Assembly (NCBI GenBank): GCA_947631115.1
Contig: CANRKB010000005.1
Location: 41,240-105,239 of the forward strand
Reading direction: 5' to 3'
DNA from: an uncultured Clostridia bacterium
GTDB taxonomy: Bacteria > Bacillota > Clostridia > Oscillospirales > Ruminococcaceae
DNA: 64,000 bases
Positions 1 through 9,020 of this stretch are shown here, piece after piece; positions within the stretch are counted from its first letter, which is position 1; every line of letters begins with the position of its first letter. A program made the position numbers and the translations under genes. A model generated the notes under the pieces. That model searched no databases. It saw only the letters and a program-made list of their open reading frames with translations, and was not told where the DNA came from.

Positions 1-984
1 TCGGGCGCAACGAATATGCACATAATGAAAGCCGAATCGCCGGGTCCTTCCGTAAGCAAGCTCGTGCCGCGCGTAAAAACGACCGCGCTTTTGCTGTACG
101 CTATATATTTCGTGCTGACGCTGGCGGAGTTTATATTGCTTATAGCGGGAGGAATGACCCCTTTTGAGGCGCTTAACACCTCTTTTGCTACTGCGGGAAC
201 GGGCGGTTTCGGTATTTACAATACGAGCATAGGCGGCTTTTCGGCATATATACAGATAGTGGTCGTTGTTTTTATGCTTTTGTTTTCGGTCAATTTCAAC
301 AGCTATTTCTTCCTGATAAAAGGAAAGTTAAAAGAAGCGCTTACTTCCGAAGTTTGCATATTCTTTGCAATAGTCGCCGTTTCGATAACCGTCATTGCAT
401 TTAATATAAGGAGCATGGTCGGAAGTATGGGAGAGGCTTTTCTTGATTCCTCGTTTGCGGTATCGTCCATTATCTCGACAACGGGCTTTTCAACAGTCGA
501 CTTCAACCCCTGGCCCGAACTTTCGAGAACGATACTTGTCCTGCTTATGTTTATAGGCGCCTGCGCGGGAAGCACGGGCGGAGGAATAAAGGTTTCGAGG
601 ATAATCATTCTGTTTAAAAGTCTTGGAAAAGAACTGCTCGTTATGATACATCCGAATCAGGTGAAAAAAGTAAAGCTCGGCGGAAGACCCGTCGACCATG
701 AAACGGTGCGCTCGGTGAGCGTATTTATAGTGGCGTATCTGCTGCTGTTTGTGTCGTCGATGGTGCTTATATCGTTTGACGAGCATGATCTGATAACAAA
801 CTTTACGGCTGTCGCGGCGACCGTAAACAACATAGGTCCCGGTCTTGAAATGGTAGGACCTACGGCGAATTTCGGCTTCTTCTCGGTATTGAGCAAGATA
901 GTGCTTATCTTCGATATGCTCGCGGGAAGACTTGAACTTTTCCCGATGTTATTGCTGTTTACGCCTGCTACATGGAAGAAGTAA
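1..984 (+). CDS. TrkH/KtrB-family potassium uptake channel subunit, C-terminal part (5' truncated by window edge)
   Basis: Integral membrane K+ (or Na+-coupled K+) translocating subunit. The frame is open from base 1, so the gene starts upstream of the window; an ATG at 16 is internal. Three of the four selectivity-filter loops typical of the family are visible (numbered from that ATG): SFATAGTGGFG at 56-66, ISTTGFSTVD at 153-162 and VNNIGPGLEM at 270-279, with the charged CAGSTGGGIK segment at 183-192. The C-terminus ends soon after a membrane segment, as expected. The cytoplasmic NAD/ATP-binding partner (TrkA/KtrA) is not in view and could lie upstream. Family call is strong; Trk versus Ktr cannot be decided. 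Confidence 0.93.
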   Translation, partial: SGATNMHIMKAESPGPSVSKLVPRVKTTALLLYAIYFVLTLAEFILLIAGGMTPFEALNTSFATAGTGGFGIYNTSIGGFSAYIQIVVVVFMLLFSVNFNSYFFLIKGKLKEALTSEVCIFFAIVAVSITVIAFNIRSMVGSMGEAFLDSSFAVSSIISTTGFSTVDFNPWPELSRTILVLLMFIGACAGSTGGGIKVSRIIILFKSLGKELLVMIHPNQVKKVKLGGRPVDHETVRSVSVFIVAYLLLFVSSMVLISFDEHDLITNFTAVAATVNNIGPGLEMVGPTANFGFFSVLSKIVLIFDMLAGRLELFPMLLLFTPATWKK

Positions 985-1037
985 AAACAGCTTGTATAAA
1001 TAGTCAAATTTCAGACTGTATAGAAAGGAGAAAATAA

Positions 1038-1469
1038 ATGCCGAACAAGACCTATATTACCGTTCGATATGCGGAAACCGACTGTATGGGAGTTGTACAT
1101 CACGCGGTTTATCCCGTATGGTTTGAGATAGCGCGGACGGATTATATAAAAGCCGCGGGAATGAGCTATGCGGAAATAGAAAAATCGGGGATAATGCTCC
1201 CCGTTGCGGGGATAACCTGTAAATACAGGCTTCCCGCGAAATACGACGACGAGCTTGTTATAACCGCGAGGATAACGCGCCTCAACGCCGCGAAGATAGA
1301 GTTTTCGTATACCGTGGAAAAGAAAGGCGAAAGCGGTATTCTTGCTGAGGGAACAAGCTCCCACGGCTTTGTGGACGCAAAGACTTTCAAGCCGATAAAT
1401 TTCAAAAAGCAATGTCCCGAATTTTTCGCGGTGCTGGAAAAATATGCGAAAATAGATGAGGAGAATTAA
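1038..1469 (+). CDS. YbgC/FadM-like acyl-CoA thioesterase (4HBT hotdog fold)
   Basis: 143-residue cytosolic hotdog-fold protein that likely hydrolyses short or medium acyl-CoA thioesters. The N-terminal signature RYAETDCMGVVHHAVY (10-25) is the 4HBT active-site region, with D15 at the expected catalytic aspartate position. Length matches the family (130-150 aa). The start is fixed by GAAAGGAG eight or so bases upstream of ATG 1038. It lies 53 bp after the potassium channel gene and is followed by a good intrinsic terminator, so it may be the last gene of that transcript. Physiological substrate cannot be told from sequence. Confidence 0.88.
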   Translation: MPNKTYITVRYAETDCMGVVHHAVYPVWFEIARTDYIKAAGMSYAEIEKSGIMLPVAGITCKYRLPAKYDDELVITARITRLNAAKIEFSYTVEKKGESGILAEGTSSHGFVDAKTFKPINFKKQCPEFFAVLEKYAKIDEEN

Positions 1470-1506
1470 AATCGGGCTGTTCGGATAAGATATGTTCCGT
1501 ATAAGA

Positions 1507-1540
1507 AAACAGGCTTTATTGACAGCCTGTTTTTTTATTT
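1507..1540 (+). terminator. Intrinsic terminator after the thioesterase gene
   Basis: Nine-base stem AAACAGGCT (1507-1515) with AGCCTGTTT (1524-1532), eight-base loop, then a T-rich run TTTTATTTTT. It sits between convergent genes; the stem could also act for the minus-strand gene ending at 1556. Confidence 0.85.
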
Positions 1541-1555
1541 TTCCCGATAGCAGCC

Positions 1556-2605
1556 CTAACCCTCTTTGTTCCGCGCATTTTCCCCCAGAAGCAGTATCGC
1601 GCACATTGCCAAAAGACAAACCGACAGCGCCGCGTTACCCGAAAACGCGCTTGTATAGGCGTTGCCCGCAATTGTTTCTTCGCTGATATTCGGGAGGAAA
1701 AGCTGGAACAGCGCAGAAAATCCCGCGCTGAGAGCCGCGGCAGGTATTCTTGACAGCAGAAATTTTCCGAGAGGAATCTTTCCCCCGACTATCGCCGTTA
1801 TCTGGAGTATAACGCAAACTCCCCCGAAGCTCAGAAGCGCCGCGCATATCGGCATTTCTCCCGCCGTCATTTCCTTTATCCTCGTGACTTCTAAAACAGA
1901 CGAGAATATAACGGCGTTTTCGCCGAGCGGCAGGAAAGCGCCTGTTTCTTCCAACAACGCCGAAATGACCGAGAAAATAACTATCATCGTACAGACGGAG
2001 AACATAGCCTTTGCCGCGGCGGAAACCGAATTTATGAAACAGCCCGCGCTGAGGTCAAACCCGCCGTCCGCTTTTTTAAGAGTTACCTTTTCTTTTGATA
2101 AAACTACTGCCGCCATAACAAGCGAGGAAAGAAAGCACGATAAAAACATAAATGTTCCCGCAAGGGCGCTGTTGAATACGGCTTTTCCCACCATACCTAT
2201 TATAAACGACGGTCCGCTTCCGAAACAACAGCACATAAGCCTTGCCGCGTCGTTTTTCGCGAGCCTGTTTTCACTTACGAGAGAGGAAAGCAGGCTTGCT
2301 CCGACAGGGTAGCCCCCGATATTTGAGAGCAGTATCAGCCCGCATATCTCCTCGTCCGTTTTCAGCATTTTCGACAGAACGAACGTAAACGGTTTTAGCG
2401 CGGTCTTATACAGTCCGCTTTTTTGAAGATACATTGCCAGAGCCGAAAACGCAAACAGCGACGGAATAATTATTTCAAGGCAGTCAGATACGGCGCTTGA
2501 AACCGAAGCGCGCGCCTTGTCGGAAAATATCAGCAAAAATCCCGCCGCAAAGAGAGCCGCCGCGGAGAGGGTCATTATCTTTATGTTTTTAAGTTTCCTT
2601 GGCAT
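1556..2605 (-). CDS. YlbJ/SpoVV-like sporulation integral membrane protein
   Basis: About 349-residue polytopic membrane protein. It has the features of the YlbJ group (nucleoside-recognition/Gate fold; B. subtilis YlbJ, SpoVV, is implicated in dipicolinic acid transport into the forespore): a Gly-Gly-Tyr-Pro-Val-Gly-Ala segment, a following charged helix, and a small-residue segment CCFGSGPSFIIG. Roughly eight to ten hydrophobic helices. I chose ATG 2605 (MPRKLKN) over an in-frame TTG at 2617, which lies directly against the GGGAGGAG ribosome site. It overlaps the upstream TIGR04086-like gene by 17 bp, implying co-transcription. Family assignment is by pattern, so exact function is inferred. 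Confidence 0.7.
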   Translation of the reverse strand: MPRKLKNIKIMTLSAAALFAAGFLLIFSDKARASVSSAVSDCLEIIIPSLFAFSALAMYLQKSGLYKTALKPFTFVLSKMLKTDEEICGLILLSNIGGYPVGASLLSSLVSENRLAKNDAARLMCCCFGSGPSFIIGMVGKAVFNSALAGTFMFLSCFLSSLVMAAVVLSKEKVTLKKADGGFDLSAGCFINSVSAAAKAMFSVCTMIVIFSVISALLEETGAFLPLGENAVIFSSVLEVTRIKEMTAGEMPICAALLSFGGVCVILQITAIVGGKIPLGKFLLSRIPAAALSAGFSALFQLFLPNISEETIAGNAYTSAFSGNAALSVCLLAMCAILLLGENARNKEG

Positions 2606-2966
2606 TGACCCCTGCAACTCCTCCCGCCGCGCCGAAAATAACGCTTAGTATTATCTTTACAAAGAGCATAAAGCTCCCCGCTTTTCCGAATATTATTGAA
2701 AGCAGAATTATCGGCACAATAAATGCCGCTCCGCATAACGCCCCTGTTTTAAGTCCCGCTTTTCTTTTAATTTTACCGACAAGCCGCCCGTCTATAAAGC
2801 TCCCTGCGGCGATTGCGAATATTGCCGCCGCGCCCGCTAAAGCCGTAATGTCGGTTATAAGCACTATAAGCGCGGCTATCCCCGAAATTAAAAGCAGCGC
2901 CGCATACCCCGCCGCTATCCCTGCGGCATAAGGGATAAACCGAGGATCTTTCTTCTTTTTCCGCAT
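2589..2966 (-). CDS. TIGR04086/YrzE-like small membrane protein
   Basis: About 125 residues with a basic N-terminus (MRKKKKD) followed by four hydrophobic helices rich in Ala, Gly and Ile, resembling the TIGR04086 family of Firmicute membrane proteins of unknown function. A GTG at 2975 opens the frame but falls within the AGGGGTG ribosome site; ATG 2966, six bases after that site, is the better start. It is translationally coupled to the YlbJ-like gene. No catalytic motif is visible. Confidence 0.65.
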   Translation of the reverse strand: MRKKKKDPRFIPYAAGIAAGYAALLLISGIAALIVLITDITALAGAAAIFAIAAGSFIDGRLVGKIKRKAGLKTGALCGAAFIVPIILLSIIFGKAGSFMLFVKIILSVIFGAAGGVAGVNAKET

Positions 2967-3015
2967 AAATATCACCCCTAAGGGATTTTATGCGGGATAT
3001 GGACGGGGTAGAACG

Positions 3016-3214
3016 CAGTGTACAGTGTACAATGTACAGTATTCAGTTATGGTATCCGCTTCGCGGATAATATTAGATTGTTATCGGACTGAAACGTTTT
3101 TGAGCGCTACCGGAAAAGTTAAGCTTGTGTGCCTTTAATTTAAAAACAATCTAAATCCGTCCGCCGAAAGGCGGACACCGAAACTGAATACTGTACACTG
3201 TCCACTGTACACTG
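3016..3214. repeat. Interspersed palindromic repeat, family A, copy 1
   Basis: A ~199-bp element bounded by ~33-bp inverted arms (3016-3048 and 3182-3214) that read as runs of CAGTGTACAGT-like units ending in ATTCAGTT. Inside are two small hairpins (TCCGC-GCGGA and GTCCGCC-GGCGGAC) and a conserved core starting AGATTGTTATCGGACTGAAA (from about 3072). Related copies are at 8932-9147, 11334-11533 and a half copy at 39494-39567. It carries no ORF. The rest of the 2967-3449 gap holds only the nifJ promoter. Confidence 0.85.
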
Positions 3215-3358
3215 CCATCGTGTGCTTTATACTCTACCAGCAGTGCATAATATAAGTAAACAGAATGTTTCCAAATTCAACTTTTATTTCAAAAACCGCT
3301 TTAAATCCTTGATTTGTGACTTTTAACAGAAAGTTTATAAAAAATTTCAGAAATTCTA

Positions 3359-3387
3359 TTGCAATTTACAAATAAATGTGTTAGAAT
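3359..3387 (+). promoter_or_regulatory. Sigma-A-type promoter of nifJ
   Basis: TTGCAA (3359-3364), 17-bp spacer, TAGAAT (3382-3387). The start codon lies about 55 nt downstream of the predicted start site, and the leader carries a short TCCG-loop-CGGA hairpin. Confidence 0.7.
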
Positions 3388-3449
3388 GTAAGTTGTAGAT
3401 AAGTGTCCGATTTTTCGGATACCGAATAAAACTTAGGAGGAATAAACCA

Positions 3450-6400
3450 ATGGCTAGAGAAAAGCTAACGATGGACGGCAATAACGCCGCGGGTCACGTT
3501 TCTTATGCGTTTACCGATCTGGCTGCTATTTACCCCATCACCCCTTCTTCCGTTATGGCGGAAGTTACAGATTCCTGGGCTACTGCCGGGAGAAAGAACA
3601 TTTTCGGCGAAACCGTAAAGGTCGTTGAAATGCAGTCGGAAGCCGGCGCTGCGGGCGCTGTTCACGGCTCGCTTTCCGCCGGAGCGCTTACAACTACATA
3701 TACCGCTTCGCAGGGTCTGCTCCTTATGATCCCGAATATGTATAAGATCGCGGGCGAACTGCTTCCGTCGGTTATTCACGTTTCGGCAAGAGCTGTTGCT
3801 TCAAACGCTCTTTCGATCTTCGGCGACCACAGCGATATTTACGCTTGCCGTCAGACGGGCTACGCTATGCTCTGCTCGACCAACCCCCAGGAAGTTATGG
3901 ACCTCGGAGCTGTCGCTCACCTTTCCACAATAAAGGGAAGAGTTCCTTTCCTGCACTTCTTTGACGGTTTCCGTACCTCTCACGAGATCCAGAAGATCGA
4001 GGTATGGGATTATAACGATCTTGCGGAAATGGTAGATATGGACGCTGTTCAGGCATTCCGCAACAGAGCGCTTAACCCCGAACACCCCGTTCTTCACGGT
4101 ACTGCTCAGAACCCCGACATCTTCTTCCAGGGAAGAGAAGCTTGCAACACTTATTATAATAATATACCCGCTATCGTTACGGAGTATATGGACAAGGTAA
4201 ATGCCAAGATCGGCACGAACTACAAGCTGTTCAACTACTACGGCGCTCCCGACGCCGAGCAGGTTATAGTCGCTATGGGTTCCGTATGCGATACTATCGA
4301 GGAAACTATCGACTATATGCTCGCGCAGGGCAAGAAAGTCGGACTTGTAAAGGTTAGACTTTACAGACCGTTCGTTTCAAAGGCTCTTGTTGAGGCTATT
4401 CCCGAAACAGTAAAGAAGATAACCGTTCTCGACAGAACGAAAGAACCCGGCTCAATGGGCGAGCCTCTCTATCTTGACGTTGTTGCCGCTCTCAACAGAG
4501 AAGGCAAGTTCCAGAACGTTCCGATCTTTACGGGTCGTTACGGTCTCGGTTCAAAGGACTGCAACCCGTCCCACATCATCGCCGTTTACAACAATACGGA
4601 TAAGCCCGTATTCACTGTCGGCATCGAGGACGATGTTACAAACCTTTCGCTTAAGGTCACTGAAAACCCGAACACCACTCCCGAAGGCACGACCTGCTGC
4701 AAGTTCTGGGGTCTCGGCTCGGACGGTACTGTCGGCGCAAACAAGAACTCCATCAAGATCATCGGCGACCATACCGACATGTACGCTCAGGCATATTTCG
4801 CATACGACTCCAAGAAGTCGGGCGGCGTAACCATTTCTCACCTGAGATTCGGTAAGACTCCGATAAAGTCCACCTACTTCATAAACAAGGCGAACTTTGT
4901 CGCTTGTCATAACCCGTCGTATATCGACAAGTATGATATGGTTGAGGACGTTATCCCCGGCGGTTCGTTCCTGCTCAACTGCCAGTGGTCTGTAGACGAG
5001 CTTGATGAAAAGCTCCCTGCTCCCGTAAAGGCATACATCGCAAAGAACAACATCAACTTCTACATAATCAACGCTATCAAGGTAGCTAAGGAGATAGGTC
5101 TCGGCAATAAGACCAACACCGTTCTTCAGTCGGCGTTCTTCTCAATTGCAAACATCATCCCCGCCGATCAGGCTATCGAATACATGAAGAAAGCGGCTTA
5201 TAAGTCGTTTGCAAAGAAAGGCGAGGACATCGTAAACATGAACTACGCCGCTATCGAAAGAGGCGCAGGCGAGGTTATAAAAGTTGACGTTCCCGCTTCT
5301 TGGGCTAACGCAGAGGGCGAGCTTGTTCACCCGCACTTCGAGGGCGACAACAAGTTCCTTATAGACTTTGTAAACAAGATCCAGGTTCCCGTAAATGCTC
5401 AGCGCGGCGATCAGCTCCCTGTTTCGACGTTCGTTGACATTGCAGACGGCACGTTCCCGCAGGGTTCCGCTGCGTTTGAAAAGCGCGGTATCGCTGTAGA
5501 CGTTCCCAAGTGGATTCCCGAAAATTGTATCCAGTGTAACAACTGCGCAATGGTATGCCCGCACGCTGTTATCCGTCCGTTCGTTTACACCGAGGAGCAG
5601 GCTGCAAAGCTTCCCGAGGGCGTAGTTACAAAGGACGCCACGGCAATGCCCGGAATGAAGTATACCATGGCTATTTCCACTCTCGACTGCACGGGCTGCG
5701 GCGTTTGCGCTAATATCTGCCCTGCGGGCGCAAAGGACAAGGCAAAGAACGCGCTCGTTATGTCGCCTATTGAGACGGTTATGGAACAGCAGAAGTTCTT
5801 CGATTATGCTGTTGCAAATGACAACTCGAATGACGCGGCAGTTGAGAAGTTTAAAGAGAGCACCATCAAGGGCGCTCAGTTCAAGCAGCCGCTGCTCGAA
5901 TTCTCGGGCGCTTGCGCGGGCTGCGGAGAAACTCCCTATGCTAAGCTCGTAACTCAGCTCTTCGGCGACAGAATGTACATTGCAAACGCTACGGGCTGCT
6001 CGTCTATCTGGGCAGGCTCCGAGCCTTCGACTCCTTATACTACAAACAAGGAAGGTCATGGTCCCGCTTGGGGCAACTCGCTGTTTGAGGACAACGCAGA
6101 GTTCGGTCTCGGTATGTTCCTCGCTCAGGATACTCTCAGAAACAGAGCGCAGAACTGCCTGAAGGTTCTCCGCGAAAAGGCTGAGGGCAAGGGCAACGCC
6201 GAAATGGTCGGACTTATCGACAAGTATTTTGAAACAAAGAACGACGGCAAGGCAAACGCTGAGGCTACAAAGGCTCTTGTAGCAAAGATCGAGGCTTGCA
6301 ACTGCGGAAGCAAGGAAGCAACGGATGTTCTCGCGCTCAAGCAGTACCTCTCAAAGAAGAGCCAGTGGATCCTTGGCGGCGACGGCTGGGCTTATGATAT

Positions 6401-7028
6401 TGGTTACGGCGGACTTGACCACGTTATTGCTTCGGGCAAGAACGTAAATATCCTCGTATTCGATACCGAGGTTTACTCGAACACGGGCGGCCAGGCTTCC
6501 AAGGCCACAAACGTCGGAGCTGTTGCGCAGTTTGCTGCGGGCGGTAAGGACGTAAAGAAGAAAGACCTCGCGGGCATAGCTATGAACTATGGTTATGTAT
6601 ATGTTGCTCAGATAGCAATGGGCGCGGACAGAAACCAGTGCTTGAAGGCAATCGCAGAGGCTGAAGCTTATGACGGACCTTCGCTGATAATCGCTTATGC
6701 TCCTTGTATCAACCACGGTATCAAGGGCGGACTTACAATAGCTCAGCAGGTAGAGAAAGAGGCGGTAGAGGCAGGTTATTGGCACTTGTTCCGCTTTAAT
6801 CCCGCGCTCGCTGACGAGGGCAAGTCTCCGTTCACTCTCGACAGCAAGGCTCCAACGGGCGACTACAAGGCATTTATGATGAGAGAAGTTCGCTATAACT
6901 CTCTTATGCGTGCTAATCCCGACAGAGCTACCGTTCTGTTCGACAAGGCGGTTGCAAACTCCAAGGCTAAGTACGATCACCTTGTTGAATTGCAGAAGGC
7001 TTATAAGGAAGAGTTTGAGAAAGCTTAA
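3450..7028 (+). CDS. nifJ: Pyruvate:ferredoxin (flavodoxin) oxidoreductase, single-chain
   Basis: 1192-residue cytosolic enzyme that oxidises pyruvate with CoA to acetyl-CoA and CO2, passing electrons to ferredoxin; the central step of clostridial fermentation. Full length for the homodimeric family. Domains in order: N-terminal pyruvate-binding/TPP pyrimidine domain with YPITPSS, gamma and CoA domains, a 2[4Fe-4S] domain with C693-x2-C696-x2-C699-x3-C703 and C747-x2-C750-x2-C753-x3-C757, then the C-terminal TPP domain with CAGCGE, NATGCSS and the GDGWAYDIGYGG Mg-TPP motif. A TAGGAGG site sits ten bases upstream of ATG 3450. Codon use (AAG, CTC, GGC rich) suggests high expression. Monocistronic, between a promoter and a hairpin. 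Confidence 0.98.
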   Translation: MAREKLTMDGNNAAGHVSYAFTDLAAIYPITPSSVMAEVTDSWATAGRKNIFGETVKVVEMQSEAGAAGAVHGSLSAGALTTTYTASQGLLLMIPNMYKIAGELLPSVIHVSARAVASNALSIFGDHSDIYACRQTGYAMLCSTNPQEVMDLGAVAHLSTIKGRVPFLHFFDGFRTSHEIQKIEVWDYNDLAEMVDMDAVQAFRNRALNPEHPVLHGTAQNPDIFFQGREACNTYYNNIPAIVTEYMDKVNAKIGTNYKLFNYYGAPDAEQVIVAMGSVCDTIEETIDYMLAQGKKVGLVKVRLYRPFVSKALVEAIPETVKKITVLDRTKEPGSMGEPLYLDVVAALNREGKFQNVPIFTGRYGLGSKDCNPSHIIAVYNNTDKPVFTVGIEDDVTNLSLKVTENPNTTPEGTTCCKFWGLGSDGTVGANKNSIKIIGDHTDMYAQAYFAYDSKKSGGVTISHLRFGKTPIKSTYFINKANFVACHNPSYIDKYDMVEDVIPGGSFLLNCQWSVDELDEKLPAPVKAYIAKNNINFYIINAIKVAKEIGLGNKTNTVLQSAFFSIANIIPADQAIEYMKKAAYKSFAKKGEDIVNMNYAAIERGAGEVIKVDVPASWANAEGELVHPHFEGDNKFLIDFVNKIQVPVNAQRGDQLPVSTFVDIADGTFPQGSAAFEKRGIAVDVPKWIPENCIQCNNCAMVCPHAVIRPFVYTEEQAAKLPEGVVTKDATAMPGMKYTMAISTLDCTGCGVCANICPAGAKDKAKNALVMSPIETVMEQQKFFDYAVANDNSNDAAVEKFKESTIKGAQFKQPLLEFSGACAGCGETPYAKLVTQLFGDRMYIANATGCSSIWAGSEPSTPYTTNKEGHGPAWGNSLFEDNAEFGLGMFLAQDTLRNRAQNCLKVLREKAEGKGNAEMVGLIDKYFETKNDGKANAEATKALVAKIEACNCGSKEATDVLALKQYLSKKSQWILGGDGWAYDIGYGGLDHVIASGKNVNILVFDTEVYSNTGGQASKATNVGAVAQFAAGGKDVKKKDLAGIAMNYGYVYVAQIAMGADRNQCLKAIAEAEAYDGPSLIIAYAPCINHGIKGGLTIAQQVEKEAVEAGYWHLFRFNPALADEGKSPFTLDSKAPTGDYKAFMMREVRYNSLMRANPDRATVLFDKAVANSKAKYDHLVELQKAYKEEFEKA

Positions 7029-7062
7029 TAAGGCATTATAATCAGGCTCAATAACACTAAAA

Positions 7063-7094
7063 GGCGGTCGAAGAGATTCGACCGCCGATGTTTT
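7063..7094 (+). terminator. Terminator of nifJ
   Basis: Perfect 10-bp stem GGCGGTCGAA (7063-7072) with TTCGACCGCC (7077-7086), GAGA tetraloop, followed by GATGTTTT. The T tract is weak but position right after nifJ supports the call. Confidence 0.75.
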
Positions 7095-7165
7095 ATACAT
7101 AATTTCGCAGATGTTCGAGGATAATCAGTTAAAATTAAATCAACAGAAAACCGCGAACGTGTTGT

Positions 7166-7193
7166 TTGAAATAGAAATGTTCGGTGTTATAAT
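7166..7193 (+). promoter_or_regulatory. Promoter of the small membrane protein/TetR/membrane protein operon
   Basis: TTGAAA (7166-7171), 16-bp spacer, TATAAT (7188-7193). The first start codon with a ribosome site is at 7270. Confidence 0.6.
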
Positions 7194-7269
7194 AAAGATA
7201 CAAAAAGAAATGCGGCGCAGATAAATGCACGGCATTAAAAACAAAACATTAAAACGGAGGTATCTTATT

Positions 7270-7629
7270 ATGAACACGGACAAAATTTATGCAGAGGCTA
7301 TCGTAAACGAGTATTCAAAAAAGAGCGCGACAAAGGTCGTGCAGCTTAAAAAGCTGGACAGGGCGGCAAAATTGCCCGCTCAGATATTTACCTATACATT
7401 CGGCATTATCTGCGCGCTTGTCGCGGGCGTGGGAATGTGCCTTTGTATGGGCGTTATAGGCGAAGGAACGACAGCTTCTATGATAATGGGGCTTGTTATA
7501 GGAATTATAGGTTTTATCGGGACTGCCGTCAATTATCCTATTTATAAGAGTATTCTTCAGAAAAGCAAGGATAAATATGCGGGCGATATAATACGCCTTG
7601 CAAGAGAAATAGCCGACAGCGAGAAATAA
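7270..7629 (+). CDS. Small membrane protein of unknown function
   Basis: 119 residues. N-terminal ~35 residues are charged, then two membrane helices (roughly 38-60 and 67-90) and a basic amphipathic tail. An upstream in-frame ATG at 7225 lacks a ribosome site; GGAGG at 7256-7260 dictates ATG 7270. It is the first gene of a three-gene unit with a TetR regulator 54 bp downstream, so it is probably under that regulator's control. No family recognised. Confidence 0.7.
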   Translation: MNTDKIYAEAIVNEYSKKSATKVVQLKKLDRAAKLPAQIFTYTFGIICALVAGVGMCLCMGVIGEGTTASMIMGLVIGIIGFIGTAVNYPIYKSILQKSKDKYAGDIIRLAREIADSEK

Positions 7630-7683
7630 AGTATATCATATCCGAGCGCTGATAAAAAAACATTAAGAAAGAGGGTAAAACGG

Positions 7684-8307
7684 TTGAACAAAGCGGAAAG
7701 CAAATATTTCAGTACAGCCGCACGAATGGACGAGGCACTTATTGAATGTCTGGAAAAAAAGGATCTTGAGTACATTACGGTAAAGGAAATATGCGAAAAA
7801 GCAGGCGTCAACCGTTCTACCTTTTATCTTCATTATGAAACTATCGCGGACCTTTTGAACGAGTGCGTTGAATACACAAATAAAAAGTGCTTTAAAAAGT
7901 TTTCGCCGGAGCTTTCGGACGTGAAAAAGAGATTAAGCTCGGAAAATATAAAGGACTTAATCTTTATCTCTCCCGAATATCTAAAACCCTTTTTTGAGTT
8001 TGTACGCGAAAATAAACGACTGTTCAAGGTCGTGCTTTTAAACCCTTCGGTTTTTGACACCGAAAATACCTTTATAAGACTGTTCGACGAGGTATTTTCT
8101 CCCGCAATGGATAAGTTTAAAATTGAAAAACAGCAAAAGCCCTATGTAATACATTTCTATCTCGGCGGGATAATATCGGTAGTAAAAGAGTGGATAAAAA
8201 ATAACTGTGCGGACACTATCGAGGATATAACGGAAATATGTATGTCCTGTATTGCGCCAAGCGGTATTGAAGGCGGACTTGAAAACCGCCGGAGAGATCT
8301 GAAATGA
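7684..8307 (+). CDS. TetR/AcrR-family transcriptional regulator
   Basis: 207-residue DNA-binding regulator. Residues about 12-60 form the TetR helix-turn-helix domain, with the recognition segment ITVKEICEKAGVNRSTFYLH. The C-terminal half resembles the TetR_C_7 (DhaS-like) domain common in Firmicutes. The start is a TTG at 7684, eight bases after GAGGG; the next ATG (codon 15) would cut into the first helix. The stop overlaps the next ATG (ATGA), so the membrane protein downstream is co-translated. Ligand unknown. Confidence 0.85.
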   Translation: MNKAESKYFSTAARMDEALIECLEKKDLEYITVKEICEKAGVNRSTFYLHYETIADLLNECVEYTNKKCFKKFSPELSDVKKRLSSENIKDLIFISPEYLKPFFEFVRENKRLFKVVLLNPSVFDTENTFIRLFDEVFSPAMDKFKIEKQQKPYVIHFYLGGIISVVKEWIKNNCADTIEDITEICMSCIAPSGIEGGLENRRRDLK

Positions 8308-9020
8308 AAGACAAGAGCAGTATATTAAAATTTAAAAACGACAAGCTGTTCAGAGCCGAAGTTCTCTTGTATTTCAGCCTTGCAATAAATCTCGTTTACG
8401 CGCTGCTGCAGGGCATAAACGGGATAGCCGCGCGCTCTGTATGGTCGGGAACGCTCGCGTTTTATTATCTCACTTTAAGCGTCATTCGCTTTTCCTTGCT
8501 TATAGGGCGCGGAAAAATGACGCTTTTGAAAAAATGGAAAAGATATATCGCTTGCGGCGCTGTTATGCTGCTTTTGGTATTTGCCTTATTCGGTATACAT
8601 TACATAACGCTGTATATGGAGCATACAATAGTTTATCCGGGATATATGATCTATGCTATAGCCGCATACACTTTTTATTCGGCGATTGCGGCAGTAAGAA
8701 ACATAGTTGTATACAGAGCTTATCATGATCCCGTTCTTTCTGCGAGTAAAGCCCTTTCGCTCGCGACTGCGGCTATTTCCATGTATTCGCTGCAGTCCGC
8801 TCTTATCTCGGCATTCGGCAATTCGGAAGAATTCAGGATAATTATGGGAAATTGCCTCGGAGCGGCAGTGTTTTTGCTTATTCTGTCGGTGTCTGTCTAT
8901 ATGCTGATAAGAGGGCTTTTAGAAGTAAGAGGCTGTAGTCAGTTGACAGTGGACAGTGGACAGTATTCAGTTATGGTGCCCGCTGGCGCGGGCATTTTTT
9001 TGATTGTTTTTAGTCAATAG
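8304..9020 (+). CDS. Six-helix membrane protein of unknown function with repeat-derived C-terminus
   Basis: 238 residues with about six membrane helices (approximately 19-37, 46-66, 83-103, 112-132, 144-165 and 177-200). Start ATG overlaps the TetR stop, so the two are coupled. From about residue 211 onward the reading frame runs into repeat copy 2 (8932-9147): the last ~28 residues (CSQLTVDSG onward) are encoded by the repeat arm and its core, not by ancestral gene sequence. The original stop was presumably lost or displaced by the insertion. Role may be efflux or sensing with the regulator, but nothing in the sequence proves it. Confidence 0.7.
   Translation: MKDKSSILKFKNDKLFRAEVLLYFSLAINLVYALLQGINGIAARSVWSGTLAFYYLTLSVIRFSLLIGRGKMTLLKKWKRYIACGAVMLLLVFALFGIHYITLYMEHTIVYPGYMIYAIAAYTFYSAIAAVRNIVVYRAYHDPVLSASKALSLATAAISMYSLQSALISAFGNSEEFRIIMGNCLGAAVFLLILSVSVYMLIRGLLEVRGCSQLTVDSGQYSVMVPAGAGIFLIVFSQ

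Noticed and set aside
1556..2966. Nucleoside transporter annotation for the YlbJ-like gene
   Set aside because: The gate-type fold is shared, but the motifs and pairing with a TIGR04086-like protein fit the sporulation YlbJ group better.
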